A stretch of DNA of 64,000 bases from Trinickia symbiotica (GTDB taxonomy: Bacteria; Pseudomonadota; Gammaproteobacteria; Burkholderiales; Burkholderiaceae). How positions within the stretch are numbered: the stretch's first letter is position 1; each line of letters opens with the position of its first letter. Both the position numbers and the translations under genes were made by a program. Location of the stretch: assembly GCF_002934455.1 (NCBI RefSeq), contig NZ_PTIR01000007.1, positions 186,001 to 250,000 on the forward strand, written 5' to 3'. Of the stretch, positions 19,394-28,008 are shown piece after piece. The notes beneath the pieces were generated by a model. That model ran no database searches. It saw nothing but the letters and a program-made list of their open reading frames with translations, and was not told where the DNA came from.

Positions 19394-19981
19394 GTGGCTT
19401 TAAGCCTCGACGATATTCGCGCCTTGTTCCAACAGCACGGCGACATTTCATACAGCGGCGAACCCGTCACGCAGCTTCAGCATGCGCTTCAGTGCGCCAC
19501 GTGCGCCGAGCGCGAGAACGCAGGCGACGCGCTCGTCGCGGCCGCTTTGCTGCACGATCTCGGTCATCTGCTGAACCTGCAGGGCGACACGCCCACCGCG
19601 CACGGCATCGACGACATGCACCAATACTTCGCGCTGCCGTTTCTGCGCCCCGTGTTGCCTGACAGCGTGCTCGAGCCGATCCGCCTCCATGTCGATGCAA
19701 AGCGCTATCTCTGCGCTGTCGACGACGGCTATTACGAGCGGCTCTCTGCTGACTCCAAGCGCAGCCTGGAACTACAGGGCGGCGTGTTCAGCCGAGAGGA
19801 CGCCGAGGCTTTTTCTCGCAAGCCGTATGCGTCCGACGCCGTACGTCTGCGGCAATGGGACGACGCCGCGAAGGACGCCTCGATCGTCACTCCTGACCTA
19901 GAGCATTTTCTCGCCGCGGTTACACGCGTCATGAAACCCGCGCACGGCGAACAAGCCTCGACCGGCGCGACCGCCGTGTGA
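19394..19981 (+). CDS. PhnZ-like HD-domain oxygenase (phosphonate degradation type)
   Basis: Mixed-valence diiron HD-domain oxygenase of the PhnZ type, which cleaves 2-amino-1-hydroxyethylphosphonate to glycine and phosphate after PhnY. The 195-aa protein has His30, His54-Asp55 (LLHDLGHLL) and His76, the metal-ligand order of the family. It also has Tyr20 and Glu23 with the same spacing (3 and 7) as the Tyr24/Glu27 pair before the first histidine of PhnZ. PhnY, PhnW and phosphonate transport genes are absent here, so the substrate could be another organophosphonate. Start is GTG at 19394. Confidence 0.78.
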   Translation: MALSLDDIRALFQQHGDISYSGEPVTQLQHALQCATCAERENAGDALVAAALLHDLGHLLNLQGDTPTAHGIDDMHQYFALPFLRPVLPDSVLEPIRLHVDAKRYLCAVDDGYYERLSADSKRSLELQGGVFSREDAEAFSRKPYASDAVRLRQWDDAAKDASIVTPDLEHFLAAVTRVMKPAHGEQASTGATAV

Positions 19982-20186
19982 GTCCCGCCGCTCGACGCTG
20001 GACATCCCCGATGCCGCCACTTGCCCGAGCGGCGACGTCTTCTCCGAGCGCTATCCGATCGGCATCGGTCGAGGCAGTCGCGCGCCGCGGTTGCACGCGC
20101 GAAGCCATCGTCCTATAAACGCACTAGTCCGTCCGCGCGGCGAAGCGGTCGCCGGCCTCGAAATACAACCACTCGGAGACAACGTG

Positions 20187-21770
20187 ATGAACTACGTCAT
20201 CGGCATCGATATCGGCACGCAAAGCACGAAGGCGATACTCGCCGATGAGAACGGAACGATCATTGCGCAGCATGCGCAAAGCTACCGGCCCGATACGCCG
20301 CGGCCATTGTGGGCCGAGCAATGGCCGAGCGTATGGTTCGATGCCGTCGTGAACTGCATCGCGTCCTGCACGCGCGACGCGCGCGCCAAGGACGTCGAGG
20401 CCCGCGACATCAAGGCGCTCGCGATCAGCAGTCTCTACGGCGGCTCCGGCATTCCCGTCGACGACGAAATGCGTCCGCTTCACCCGTGCCTCATCTGGAT
20501 GGATCGGCGCGCGACAGCCGAAGTCGAATGGGTGCGCCGCAACGTCGACATGGAGCGGCTTCTCGCGATCACAGGCAATGGCGTCGATAGCTACTATGGC
20601 TTCACCAAGATGCTCTGGCTGCGCGAGCACGAGCCCGACGTCTGGGCCAAGACGCGCTATTTCCTGCCGCCGAACGCTTACGTCGCCTATCGGCTGACCG
20701 GCGAGGTAGCCGTCGACCACAGTTCAGCGGGCAACATCGGCGGCATCTATGACGTGGCCGCGCGCCGCTGGTCCGACGAAGCCCTCGCGATGCTCGGCAT
20801 TCCAGCCGCCATGCTGCCGCAGCGGCTCGTCGAGTCGTCTGAGGTCGTCGCCGGGCTGCTTCCGCAATGGGCGGACGAGCTCGGCCTCGAAGCAGGCATG
20901 CCGATCGTCGCGGGTGGCGTCGACGCGGCCATCGCGACGCTCGCCGCCGGCGTCTCCCGCGCCGGTCAACACGTTGCGATGATCGGCACAAGCATGTGTT
21001 GGGGCTATATCAACCAAAGCGTCGACGCGCGGCACGGGCTCGTCAGCATGCCGTACGTCGTCAACGGGCGCCGCGATCTCTACGTGTTTGGTGGCGCGAG
21101 CTGCGCGGGTGCCTGCGTGGCCTGGTACCGCGATCAGTTTTGCCAGGCCGAAGTCGAAGCGGCCAAGGCCGCCAAGGAGGCCGGCAGCCTCGCGCCCGGC
21201 GACGCTCATGTGCTGCTGGAGCGAGCCGCCGCCGAGGTGCCGGCGGGCTGCGGCGGCGTGGTGTTTCTGCCGTACTTGATGGGCGAGCGCAGCCCGATCT
21301 GGGATGCGCAGGCGAGCGGCGCGTTCGTCGGTCTCAATCTCGTCCATACACGCGCGCATCTCTATCGCGCCGTGCTGGAGGGCGTCGCCTTCGCGCTGCA
21401 GCACAATATCGAGGCAGGCCGGCGCGGCGCGGGCGCCCTCGACGAACGGCTCATCGTCGTCGGCGGCGCGGCCCACTCGGATCTTTGGATGCAAATCATC
21501 GCCGACGTGACGGGATACCCGGTCTTTACGATCGAGCAGGAAGTCGAGGCGGCGATGGGGGCGGCACTGTTGGCGGCGATCGGCTCAGGGCTCGCCGACG
21601 AGGTGGCGGCCACCCGCGGCTGGGTGACGCTGCGCGAGCATGCGCGCCCCGACCCTGCCCGCCGTGCGATCTACGCGCGGCAGTTCGAGGTCTACAAGGG
21701 GCTCTATCCCGCGTTGCAGGCCTCGATGCATCGATTGCGTACCGATGACGCCGACAAGACCGATCGGTAG
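20187..21770 (+). CDS. FGGY-family carbohydrate kinase
   Basis: ATP-dependent sugar kinase of the xylulokinase/ribulokinase/LsrK group. The 527-aa protein has the phosphate-binding motif GIDIGTQSTKAI (residues 5-16), MIGTSMCWGY, and a C-terminal FGGY domain with VVGGAAHSDLWMQIIADVTG. Start at 20187 is set by similarity and a CGGAGA ribosome site; the longer frame is not conserved. It is the first gene of the deoC-ALDH-mutarotase-kinase-ABC series, which already has a ribokinase-type enzyme, so the two kinases may act on different ring or acyclic sugars. Exact substrate cannot be read from sequence. Confidence 0.88.
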   Translation: MNYVIGIDIGTQSTKAILADENGTIIAQHAQSYRPDTPRPLWAEQWPSVWFDAVVNCIASCTRDARAKDVEARDIKALAISSLYGGSGIPVDDEMRPLHPCLIWMDRRATAEVEWVRRNVDMERLLAITGNGVDSYYGFTKMLWLREHEPDVWAKTRYFLPPNAYVAYRLTGEVAVDHSSAGNIGGIYDVAARRWSDEALAMLGIPAAMLPQRLVESSEVVAGLLPQWADELGLEAGMPIVAGGVDAAIATLAAGVSRAGQHVAMIGTSMCWGYINQSVDARHGLVSMPYVVNGRRDLYVFGGASCAGACVAWYRDQFCQAEVEAAKAAKEAGSLAPGDAHVLLERAAAEVPAGCGGVVFLPYLMGERSPIWDAQASGAFVGLNLVHTRAHLYRAVLEGVAFALQHNIEAGRRGAGALDERLIVVGGAAHSDLWMQIIADVTGYPVFTIEQEVEAAMGAALLAAIGSGLADEVAATRGWVTLREHARPDPARRAIYARQFEVYKGLYPALQASMHRLRTDDADKTDR

Positions 21771-21772
21771 AG

Positions 21773-21802
21773 ATGATCGTAACAACCTATTGTCACGATC
21801 AT
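21773..21802. promoter_or_regulatory. 30-bp near-perfect inverted repeat upstream of deoC
   Basis: Arms ATGATCGT (21773-21780) and ACGATCAT (21795-21802) match perfectly and an inner ACAA/TTGT pair (21782-21785, 21790-21793) extends the dyad. It lies just after the kinase stop and about 95 bases before the deoC start. There is no T tract, so an operator is more likely than an intrinsic terminator, possibly for the DeoR encoded at 31735. Confidence 0.6.
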
Positions 21803-21897
21803 ATCGGCTGCGCTAGGATGGGTGCCAGTTAGCGCTCGGCTTTCCCTCGCATTGCGAAAGCGGCGAGCGCTTTTCGCTGATCGAGGCCCCCATTCCT

Positions 21898-22902
21898 ATG
21901 TCCGAAGCTCCCTCGAACTCCGTCGTCGCGCTGCGTCAGGCGCCGCTCGTGCACGCGGCGCGAAACGCGGGCGTTCCATTCGACGCCGGATGGTTCGATA
22001 CGTTGCGCGTCAACCATTCGGCCGTCGAGCGGCGCACCGCCACCCTCGGCACGCGCCGCTCGGTCAAGAAGGATGCGCAAGCGGCCTGGCTGCTGAAGGC
22101 CGTCACCTGCATCGATCTCACGACGCTGAACGGCGACGATACGGAAGGCCGCGTGCGCCGCTTGTGCGCGAAGGCGCGCCGGCCCGTTCGCGAAGACATT
22201 CTCGAGGCGCTAGGCATGGCCGGCGCGCCGATAGCAACGGGTGCGGTCTGCGTCTATCACCGGTTCGTCGCCGCGGCGGTCGATGCGCTCGCGGGCAGCG
22301 GCATTCCCGTGGCGGCCGTCTCGACCGGTTTCCCGGCCGGCCTGACGCCGCATCCCCTGAAGCTGAAGGAAATCGAAGCATCGGTGGCGGACGGCGCCGC
22401 GGAGATCGATATCGTCGTCACGCGCGAGCACATCCTGACCGGCAACTGGCGCGCGCTTTACGACGAGGTGCGCGATTTTCGCGCGGCTTGCGGCCCGGCG
22501 CACGTGAAAGCGATCCTCGCCACGGGCGACATTCGCACCCTTTCGAACGTGGCAAGAGCTTCGATGATCTGCATGATGGCCGGCGCCGACTTCATCAAAA
22601 CCTCGACGGGCAAAGAAGGCGTGAACGCGACGCTCGACGTGTCGCTCGTCATGGTGCGCGCGATTCGCGAGTATCGCGAGCGCACGGGCGCGATGGTCGG
22701 CTTCAAGCCGGCCGGCGGCGTCTCCACGGCGAAGGCCGCGCTTGCCTACCAGATCCTGATGAAAGAAGAGCTCGGCCGTCCGTGGCTCGAGCCGGCGCTC
22801 TTTCGCATCGGCGCCTCGAGCCTTTTGGCCGATATCGAACGGCAACTCGAGCATCACGTGAGCGGTCGTTACTCCGCTTTCCACCGACACCCCGCAGCCT
22901 GA
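21898..22902 (+). CDS. deoC: deoxyribose-phosphate aldolase
   Basis: Class I aldolase splitting 2-deoxyribose 5-phosphate into glyceraldehyde 3-phosphate and acetaldehyde. The 334-aa protein is longer than E. coli DeoC, mainly through an N-terminal extension of about 60 residues. Active-site residues are recognisable: Asp171 in AAEIDIVV, Lys204 in HVKAILATG, and Schiff-base Lys234 in FIKTSTGKEG. Start at 21898 (MSEAPSNSVVALRQAPL). It lies between an FGGY kinase and an aldehyde dehydrogenase that could remove the acetaldehyde, so the pathway step and its by-product handling are encoded together. Confidence 0.94.
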   Translation: MSEAPSNSVVALRQAPLVHAARNAGVPFDAGWFDTLRVNHSAVERRTATLGTRRSVKKDAQAAWLLKAVTCIDLTTLNGDDTEGRVRRLCAKARRPVREDILEALGMAGAPIATGAVCVYHRFVAAAVDALAGSGIPVAAVSTGFPAGLTPHPLKLKEIEASVADGAAEIDIVVTREHILTGNWRALYDEVRDFRAACGPAHVKAILATGDIRTLSNVARASMICMMAGADFIKTSTGKEGVNATLDVSLVMVRAIREYRERTGAMVGFKPAGGVSTAKAALAYQILMKEELGRPWLEPALFRIGASSLLADIERQLEHHVSGRYSAFHRHPAA

Positions 22903-22917
22903 CCGAGCCGATTTCCG

Positions 22918-25302
22918 ATGAGCGTAGCCGAGTATTTTTCTTCGATGGAGTACGGTCCCGCCCCTGAGGCCGACCAGCCTGTGCGCGAGTGGCTCGCGCG
23001 TCACGGCGAGGGATTCGGCCATTTCATCGGCGGCGCCTGGCGCGCGCCGGCCGCCGGGACGTTCTTCGACGTCATCGCGCCGGCCACGGGCGAAACGCTC
23101 GCGCGCGTCGCGCAGGGCGATGCCGCCGACGTCGAGGCGGCTGTCGCGGCGGCGCGCGCGGCGCAGCCAGCGTGGCATGCGCTTGGCGGCCCCGGGCGTG
23201 CGCGGCATCTTTACGCGCTAGCGCGGATGGTTCAGCGGCACAGCCGCCTCTTCGCGGTGCTCGAGGCACTCGACAATGGCAAGCCGATCCGCGAGACGCG
23301 CGATATCGACGTGCCGCTCGTCGCGCGTCACTTTCTTCACCACGCCGGGTGGGCTCAGCTGCAGGAGAGCGAATTTTCCGAATGGGCGCCGCTCGGCGTG
23401 ATCGGGCAGATCGTGCCGTGGAACTTCCCGCTGCTGATGCTGGCGTGGAAGATCGCACCGGCCATCGCGCTCGGCAATTGCGTCGTACTGAAGCCCGCCG
23501 AGTACACGCCGCTTACCGCGCTGCTCTTCGCCGAGCTCGCGCAGCGCGCGGGGTTGCCCGATGGCGTGCTCAACATCTTGACCGGCGACGGCCGGACCGG
23601 CGCGGCACTCGTCGATCACCGGGGCGTCGACAAGATCGCGTTCACGGGCTCGACGGAAGTCGGCCGGCAGATCCGCGCGGCGACGGCGGGATCGGGCAAG
23701 TCGCTCACGCTCGAGCTCGGCGGTAAGTCCCCTTTCATCGTCTTCGACGATGCGGATCTCGATTCGGCCGTCGAGGGCGTCGTCGACGCGATCTGGTTCA
23801 ACCAGGGGCAAGTCTGTTGCGCGGGCTCGCGGCTGCTCGTGCAGGAAGGCGTCGAAGCGCAATTCATCGAGAAGCTGAAGCGCCGCATGGCGACGCTGCG
23901 CGTCGGTCATTCGCTCGACAAGGGCATCGACATGGCGGCGATCGTCGACCCGGTGCAGCTCGCGCGCATCGAATCGCTCGTCGAGACGGGGCGGGCTGAA
24001 GGCTGCACGATCTGGCAACCGCGCGAAGTCGCGCTGCCCGAGCGCGGCTCGTTCTATCCGCCCACGCTCGTCACGGATGTGGCGCCGGCCTCGACGCTCG
24101 CACAAGAGGAAATCTTCGGACCGGTGCTCGCGGCGATGAGCTTTCGCACGCCCGAGGAGGCGGTCGCGCTCGCGAACAATACGCGCTATGGGCTCGCGGC
24201 CAGCATCTGGAGCGAGACGATCGGCCGCGCGCTCGACATTGCCCCCCGGCTCGCCTGCGGCGTGGTCTGGGTCAACGCGACGAATCTTTTCGATGCGGCG
24301 GTCGGGTTCGGCGGCTATCGCGAATCGGGCTACGGGCGCGAGGGCGGGCGTGAGGGCGTCTACGAATACCTGAAGCCGCAGGCATGGAGCAAGCTGCCGC
24401 TGCGTACGCCGAGGCGGGCCGATGAAGCCGGTCATGTCGACGACGGTTCGCGCATCGAGAGAATCGACAGGACTGCCAAGCTTTTCATCGGCGGCAAGCA
24501 GGTCCGGCCCGACAGCGGCTACTCGCGGGCCGTCCTTACGCCGGGCGGCGAGCTCGTCGGCGAAGTCGGCGACGGCAACCGCAAGGATGTGCGCGATGCC
24601 GTGGCCGCCGCGCGCGCGGCGGGCAAGTGGTCGCAGGCGAGCGCGCATGGTCGCGCGCAGGTACTCTACTACCTCGCCGAGAACCTTGCCGCGCGCGCCG
24701 ATGAATTCACTCGGCAGCTCGCGCGCCGCGCGGGCGTGGTCGCCCTCGACGCGCAACGCGAAGTCGATGCGGCGATCGGGCGGCTTTTCAGCTACGCGGC
24801 GTGGGCCGACAAGTTCGACGGCGCGGTGCACGCCCCGCCGCTGCGCGGCGTCGCTTTGGCGATGCACGAGCCCGTCGGCGTGATCGGCATCGCCTGTCCC
24901 GACGAAGCGCCGCTTCTCGCTTTCGTCTCGCTCGTTGCGCCCGCGCTTGCGCTAGGCAATCGTGTCGTGGTGTTGCCGAGCGAGGCTTGCCCGCTGATGG
25001 CGACCGACTTTTATCAAGTCGTTGAAACGTCGGATGTGCCGGCTGGGGCGCTCAATATCGTCACCGGCTCGCGGAGCGCTTTGTTGCCCGCGCTCGTGAA
25101 GCACGACGACGTCGACGCGGTATGGAGCTTCGGGCGTGCCGACGAGTCGACGCTCGTCGAGCGCGAGTCCGTCGGCAATTTGAAGCGGACTTTTGTCGAC
25201 TACGGACGGCAAATCGACTGGTTCGACCGCTCGAGCGAGGGCCTGCCGTTTTTACGTCAGGCTACCCAAATCAAGAACATTTGGATACCGTACGGCGATT
25301 GA
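22918..25302 (+). CDS. double-domain aldehyde dehydrogenase (ALDH16-type)
   Basis: NAD(P)-dependent aldehyde dehydrogenase of unusual length, 794 aa. Residues about 1-500 form a full ALDH with catalytic Glu266 (LELGGKS) and Cys300 (GQVCCAG). Residues about 500-794 form a second, partial ALDH-like domain (ALAMHEPVGVIGIACPDEAP) with no catalytic cysteine region. This is the ALDH16 layout, known in some bacteria and animals, in which the C-terminal domain is structural. It follows deoC by 15 bases, so acetaldehyde from the aldolase is the plausible substrate. Single frame, no frameshift. Confidence 0.9.
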   Translation: MSVAEYFSSMEYGPAPEADQPVREWLARHGEGFGHFIGGAWRAPAAGTFFDVIAPATGETLARVAQGDAADVEAAVAAARAAQPAWHALGGPGRARHLYALARMVQRHSRLFAVLEALDNGKPIRETRDIDVPLVARHFLHHAGWAQLQESEFSEWAPLGVIGQIVPWNFPLLMLAWKIAPAIALGNCVVLKPAEYTPLTALLFAELAQRAGLPDGVLNILTGDGRTGAALVDHRGVDKIAFTGSTEVGRQIRAATAGSGKSLTLELGGKSPFIVFDDADLDSAVEGVVDAIWFNQGQVCCAGSRLLVQEGVEAQFIEKLKRRMATLRVGHSLDKGIDMAAIVDPVQLARIESLVETGRAEGCTIWQPREVALPERGSFYPPTLVTDVAPASTLAQEEIFGPVLAAMSFRTPEEAVALANNTRYGLAASIWSETIGRALDIAPRLACGVVWVNATNLFDAAVGFGGYRESGYGREGGREGVYEYLKPQAWSKLPLRTPRRADEAGHVDDGSRIERIDRTAKLFIGGKQVRPDSGYSRAVLTPGGELVGEVGDGNRKDVRDAVAAARAAGKWSQASAHGRAQVLYYLAENLAARADEFTRQLARRAGVVALDAQREVDAAIGRLFSYAAWADKFDGAVHAPPLRGVALAMHEPVGVIGIACPDEAPLLAFVSLVAPALALGNRVVVLPSEACPLMATDFYQVVETSDVPAGALNIVTGSRSALLPALVKHDDVDAVWSFGRADESTLVERESVGNLKRTFVDYGRQIDWFDRSSEGLPFLRQATQIKNIWIPYGD

Positions 25303-25404
25303 CCGCTTTCGTTCGCCGGATCGAGACAGAGTTCGATAGGGCGACGCGCCTGACCGGGGCCGCCCGCGGCGCAAAGCGGCACAACATCGAAATGGAGGAG
25401 ACAT

Positions 25405-25890
25405 ATGCTCAAACAACTCGACCCGCTGTTGAATCCCGACATCCTCTATGCGTTGAGCGCGATGGGACATGGCGACGAACTCGTCATCTGCGACGCGAAC
25501 TTCCCGGCCGATTCGGTCGCGCGCGCGACGACGCTCGGGCGGCTCCTGCGCATGGACGGCGCCGACTCCGCGCGTGCCGTGCGCGCCGTTCTTTCGCTGC
25601 TGCCGCTCGACACGTTCGTCGAAGCGCCCGCGATGCGCATGGAAGTGGTGGGCGACCCGAACGCGCTGCCCATCGTTCAGCGCGAGGCCCAGGCCGAAGT
25701 GGATGCCGCGGAGGGGCGCGCCGTGCCGTTCGCGCCGATCGAGCGCCACGCGTTCTATGCCCGTGCGCGCAAGGCCTATTGCGTGATCGCTACCGGCGAG
25801 CAGCGCGGCTATGGCTGCTTCATCTTCGCGAAGGGCGTGATTCTCGCGCCCGATGCGCCGAGCGGCGGCGCAACGGAGCGGGGACAATGA
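25405..25890 (+). CDS. FucU/RbsD-family sugar mutarotase
   Basis: Cytoplasmic enzyme interconverting sugar anomers, so that the imported ring form suits the kinase. The 161-aa protein opens with MLKQLDPLLNPDIL and AMGHGDELVICDANFP; the His in GHGDE and the Asp in DANFP match the FucU signature, closer to FucU than to RbsD. It ends with conserved YARARKAYCVIATGEQRGYGCFIFAKG. It overlaps the ribokinase-family gene by four bases. This is consistent with use of a pentose or deoxypentose. Confidence 0.9.
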   Translation: MLKQLDPLLNPDILYALSAMGHGDELVICDANFPADSVARATTLGRLLRMDGADSARAVRAVLSLLPLDTFVEAPAMRMEVVGDPNALPIVQREAQAEVDAAEGRAVPFAPIERHAFYARARKAYCVIATGEQRGYGCFIFAKGVILAPDAPSGGATERGQ

Positions 25891-26831
25891 GCGGGCGCGT
25901 CGTCATCCTCGGCATTTACGTCACGGATCTCGCGTTTCGCGCGAATCGCATGCCGCTCATCGGCGAGACGATCGCCGGTTCGGCTTTCGCGCTCGGCCCG
26001 GGCGGCAAGGGCTCCAATCAGGCCGTGGCGGCGGCGCGCGCCGGTGCCGAGGTCGTGTTCTGCACGCGGCTCGGCAACGACGCGTTCGGCGAAATCGCCC
26101 GCTCGACCTGGCAAGCCGAAGGCATCGTGGCGCGCGCGAAGGTCCTCGACGGTGTGGCGACGGGCGCCGCGCACATCTTTGTCGAGGAAGGAACCGGCCG
26201 CAACGCGATCATTGTTGCGGCTGGCGCGGCCGCGACGATGGACGCGAGCGACGCCGACGCGATCGAAGCCGACATCTCGGCCGCCCAGGTCTTCGTGACG
26301 CAGCTCGAGCAGCCGGTCGCGGCCGCACGGCGAGGTCTCGAGATCGCGCGCCGCCATGGTGTCGCCACGGTGCTGAACCCGGCGCCCGCGCTGCCGCTTC
26401 CCGACGACCTCTTTCCGCTTTGCGACTACATCACGCCGAACGAAACCGAGGCCGCCGCGCTGACGGGCATCGAAATCCGCGATGCAGACGATGCACGGCG
26501 CGCGGCCGACGTCCTGCTGGCGAAAGGCGCGGGCGCGGCGATCGTCACGCTCGGGGAGGCCGGCGCGCTACTGCATTCACGTTCGCAATCGGTGCTCGTG
26601 CCGGCGTTCCGGTGCGGTACGGTCGTCGAAACGGCAGGGGCCGGGGACGGGTTCACGGGCGGCTTCGCGGCGGCGCTTGCGCGCGGTGCGGAATCCCTCG
26701 AAGCGGTGCGCTTCGGCTGCGCGCTCGCCGGCATCTCAGTGACGCGCGCGGGCACCGCGCCTTCCATGCCGCGTTTGGCCGAAGTGCAAGCGTTGCTCGG
26801 CAACGCCGCGCCGATGCGTGAAAGCGCGTAA
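25887..26831 (+). CDS. ribokinase-family (PfkB) sugar kinase
   Basis: PfkB-type kinase, 314 aa, with the N-terminal glycine pair in FALGPGGKGSNQAVAAARAG and the C-terminal signature with catalytic Asp, VVETAGAGDGFTGGFAAAL. Phosphorylates ribose, deoxyribose or a related sugar at the 5-hydroxyl. Given deoC and a DeoR-like repressor in the same cluster, deoxyribokinase activity (to deoxyribose 5-phosphate) is the best guess. Start at 25887 overlaps the mutarotase stop, so the two are translationally coupled. Confidence 0.9.
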   Translation: MSGRVVILGIYVTDLAFRANRMPLIGETIAGSAFALGPGGKGSNQAVAAARAGAEVVFCTRLGNDAFGEIARSTWQAEGIVARAKVLDGVATGAAHIFVEEGTGRNAIIVAAGAAATMDASDADAIEADISAAQVFVTQLEQPVAAARRGLEIARRHGVATVLNPAPALPLPDDLFPLCDYITPNETEAAALTGIEIRDADDARRAADVLLAKGAGAAIVTLGEAGALLHSRSQSVLVPAFRCGTVVETAGAGDGFTGGFAAALARGAESLEAVRFGCALAGISVTRAGTAPSMPRLAEVQALLGNAAPMRESA

Positions 26832-26865
26832 CTACCGAGATTGCGATTAGGAGCCCATTGTCGCC

Positions 26866-27915
26866 ATGTGGTCCTCATTGACGCTTCGCCGATGGTTCGC
26901 CGATCGGCAATTGAACTTCCTCTTGACCGTCAACCTGGTCGTGGTGCTCGTCGCTGTCTGGTTTTCGCAAGGGCAGTTCGTCGGCATCGACAACCTGCAG
27001 TCGATGGGCTCTCAGCTGCCCGAAGTCGGCCTGCTGGCATTCGGCATCATGCTGTCGATGCTGTCGGGCAACGGCGGCATCGATTTGTCGGGCGTCGGGC
27101 TCGCGAACCTGTCGGGGATGGTCGCCGCGCTCGTCGTGCCGCGCTTCGTCAACGGCGACGACTCGCCGGTGCTCTATACGTCGCTTTTTTGCGTGATCGT
27201 CGTCTGTATGGGGCTCGCAGGCGGCTTTCTGAACGGCATGGTCATCGCGCGGCTGCGCCTCACGCCGATTCTCTGCACGCTCGGCACCCAGCTCGTCTTT
27301 ACGGGCTTCGCGGTCGCGCTCAGTAATGGCGCGTCCGTTCACATCGACTACATCGAGCCGCTTTCCGACATCGGCAACGGCACGTTCCTCCAGGTGCCGA
27401 TTTCGTTCGTCATCTACGTTGCCGTGGCGCTGCTGCTGGGCTGGCTGCTCGCGCGCACGCCGTTCGGCTTGCGGCTCTATCTGATGGGCACGAATCAGCG
27501 CGCGGCCTTCTATGCGGGCGTGCCCAATGCGCGGATGCTTGTCATCACCTACACGATCTGCGGCGTCCTCGCGTCGGTCGCCGGGCTCATCAGCTCGACC
27601 CATACGATGAGCGCGAAGTGGGACTACGGTAACTCGTATCTGCTGATCGCGATCCTGATCGCCGTCATGGGCGGCGTCAACCCGGCGGGCGGGTACGGAC
27701 GCGTGATCTGCGTTGTCTTCGCCGCGACCGTTCTGCAGTTTCTGTCGAGCCTTTTCAACCTCATGAATCTCTCGCAGTTCTTTCGCGATTGCACATGGGG
27801 GTTCCTGCTCCTGCTGTCGCTCGCGTTCGCGGGCGGCGAGCGTGTGCGCGCGATCTTCGGCGTCGGCGGCGTGAAGCCGCCTGCTGCCGCGGGCAAGCGC
27901 GAAGGCGGCGGTTAG
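26866..27915 (+). CDS. CUT2 sugar ABC transporter permease 1
   Basis: Inner-membrane permease of the RbsC/LsrC/D type, with about eight to ten hydrophobic helices in 349 aa. The family segments are LLAFGIMLSMLSGNGGIDLSGVG and ILIAVMGGVNPAGGYGRV (the EAA-like coupling loop region). A second, different permease occurs at 30649, so the two form a heterodimer around one ATPase. The C-terminus ends in a short charged tail. It follows the ribokinase gene by 34 bases. Confidence 0.9.
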   Translation: MWSSLTLRRWFADRQLNFLLTVNLVVVLVAVWFSQGQFVGIDNLQSMGSQLPEVGLLAFGIMLSMLSGNGGIDLSGVGLANLSGMVAALVVPRFVNGDDSPVLYTSLFCVIVVCMGLAGGFLNGMVIARLRLTPILCTLGTQLVFTGFAVALSNGASVHIDYIEPLSDIGNGTFLQVPISFVIYVAVALLLGWLLARTPFGLRLYLMGTNQRAAFYAGVPNARMLVITYTICGVLASVAGLISSTHTMSAKWDYGNSYLLIAILIAVMGGVNPAGGYGRVICVVFAATVLQFLSSLFNLMNLSQFFRDCTWGFLLLLSLAFAGGERVRAIFGVGGVKPPAAAGKREGGG

Positions 27916-28008
27916 CGCCGAACAGCATTCGGTAATCGACGAGCGCCAAGCCTCGGGCGCCGCGTCGCGTAACAAGGGGCGTCAAGCGAAAAAAGAAGGA
28001 GACACGGC

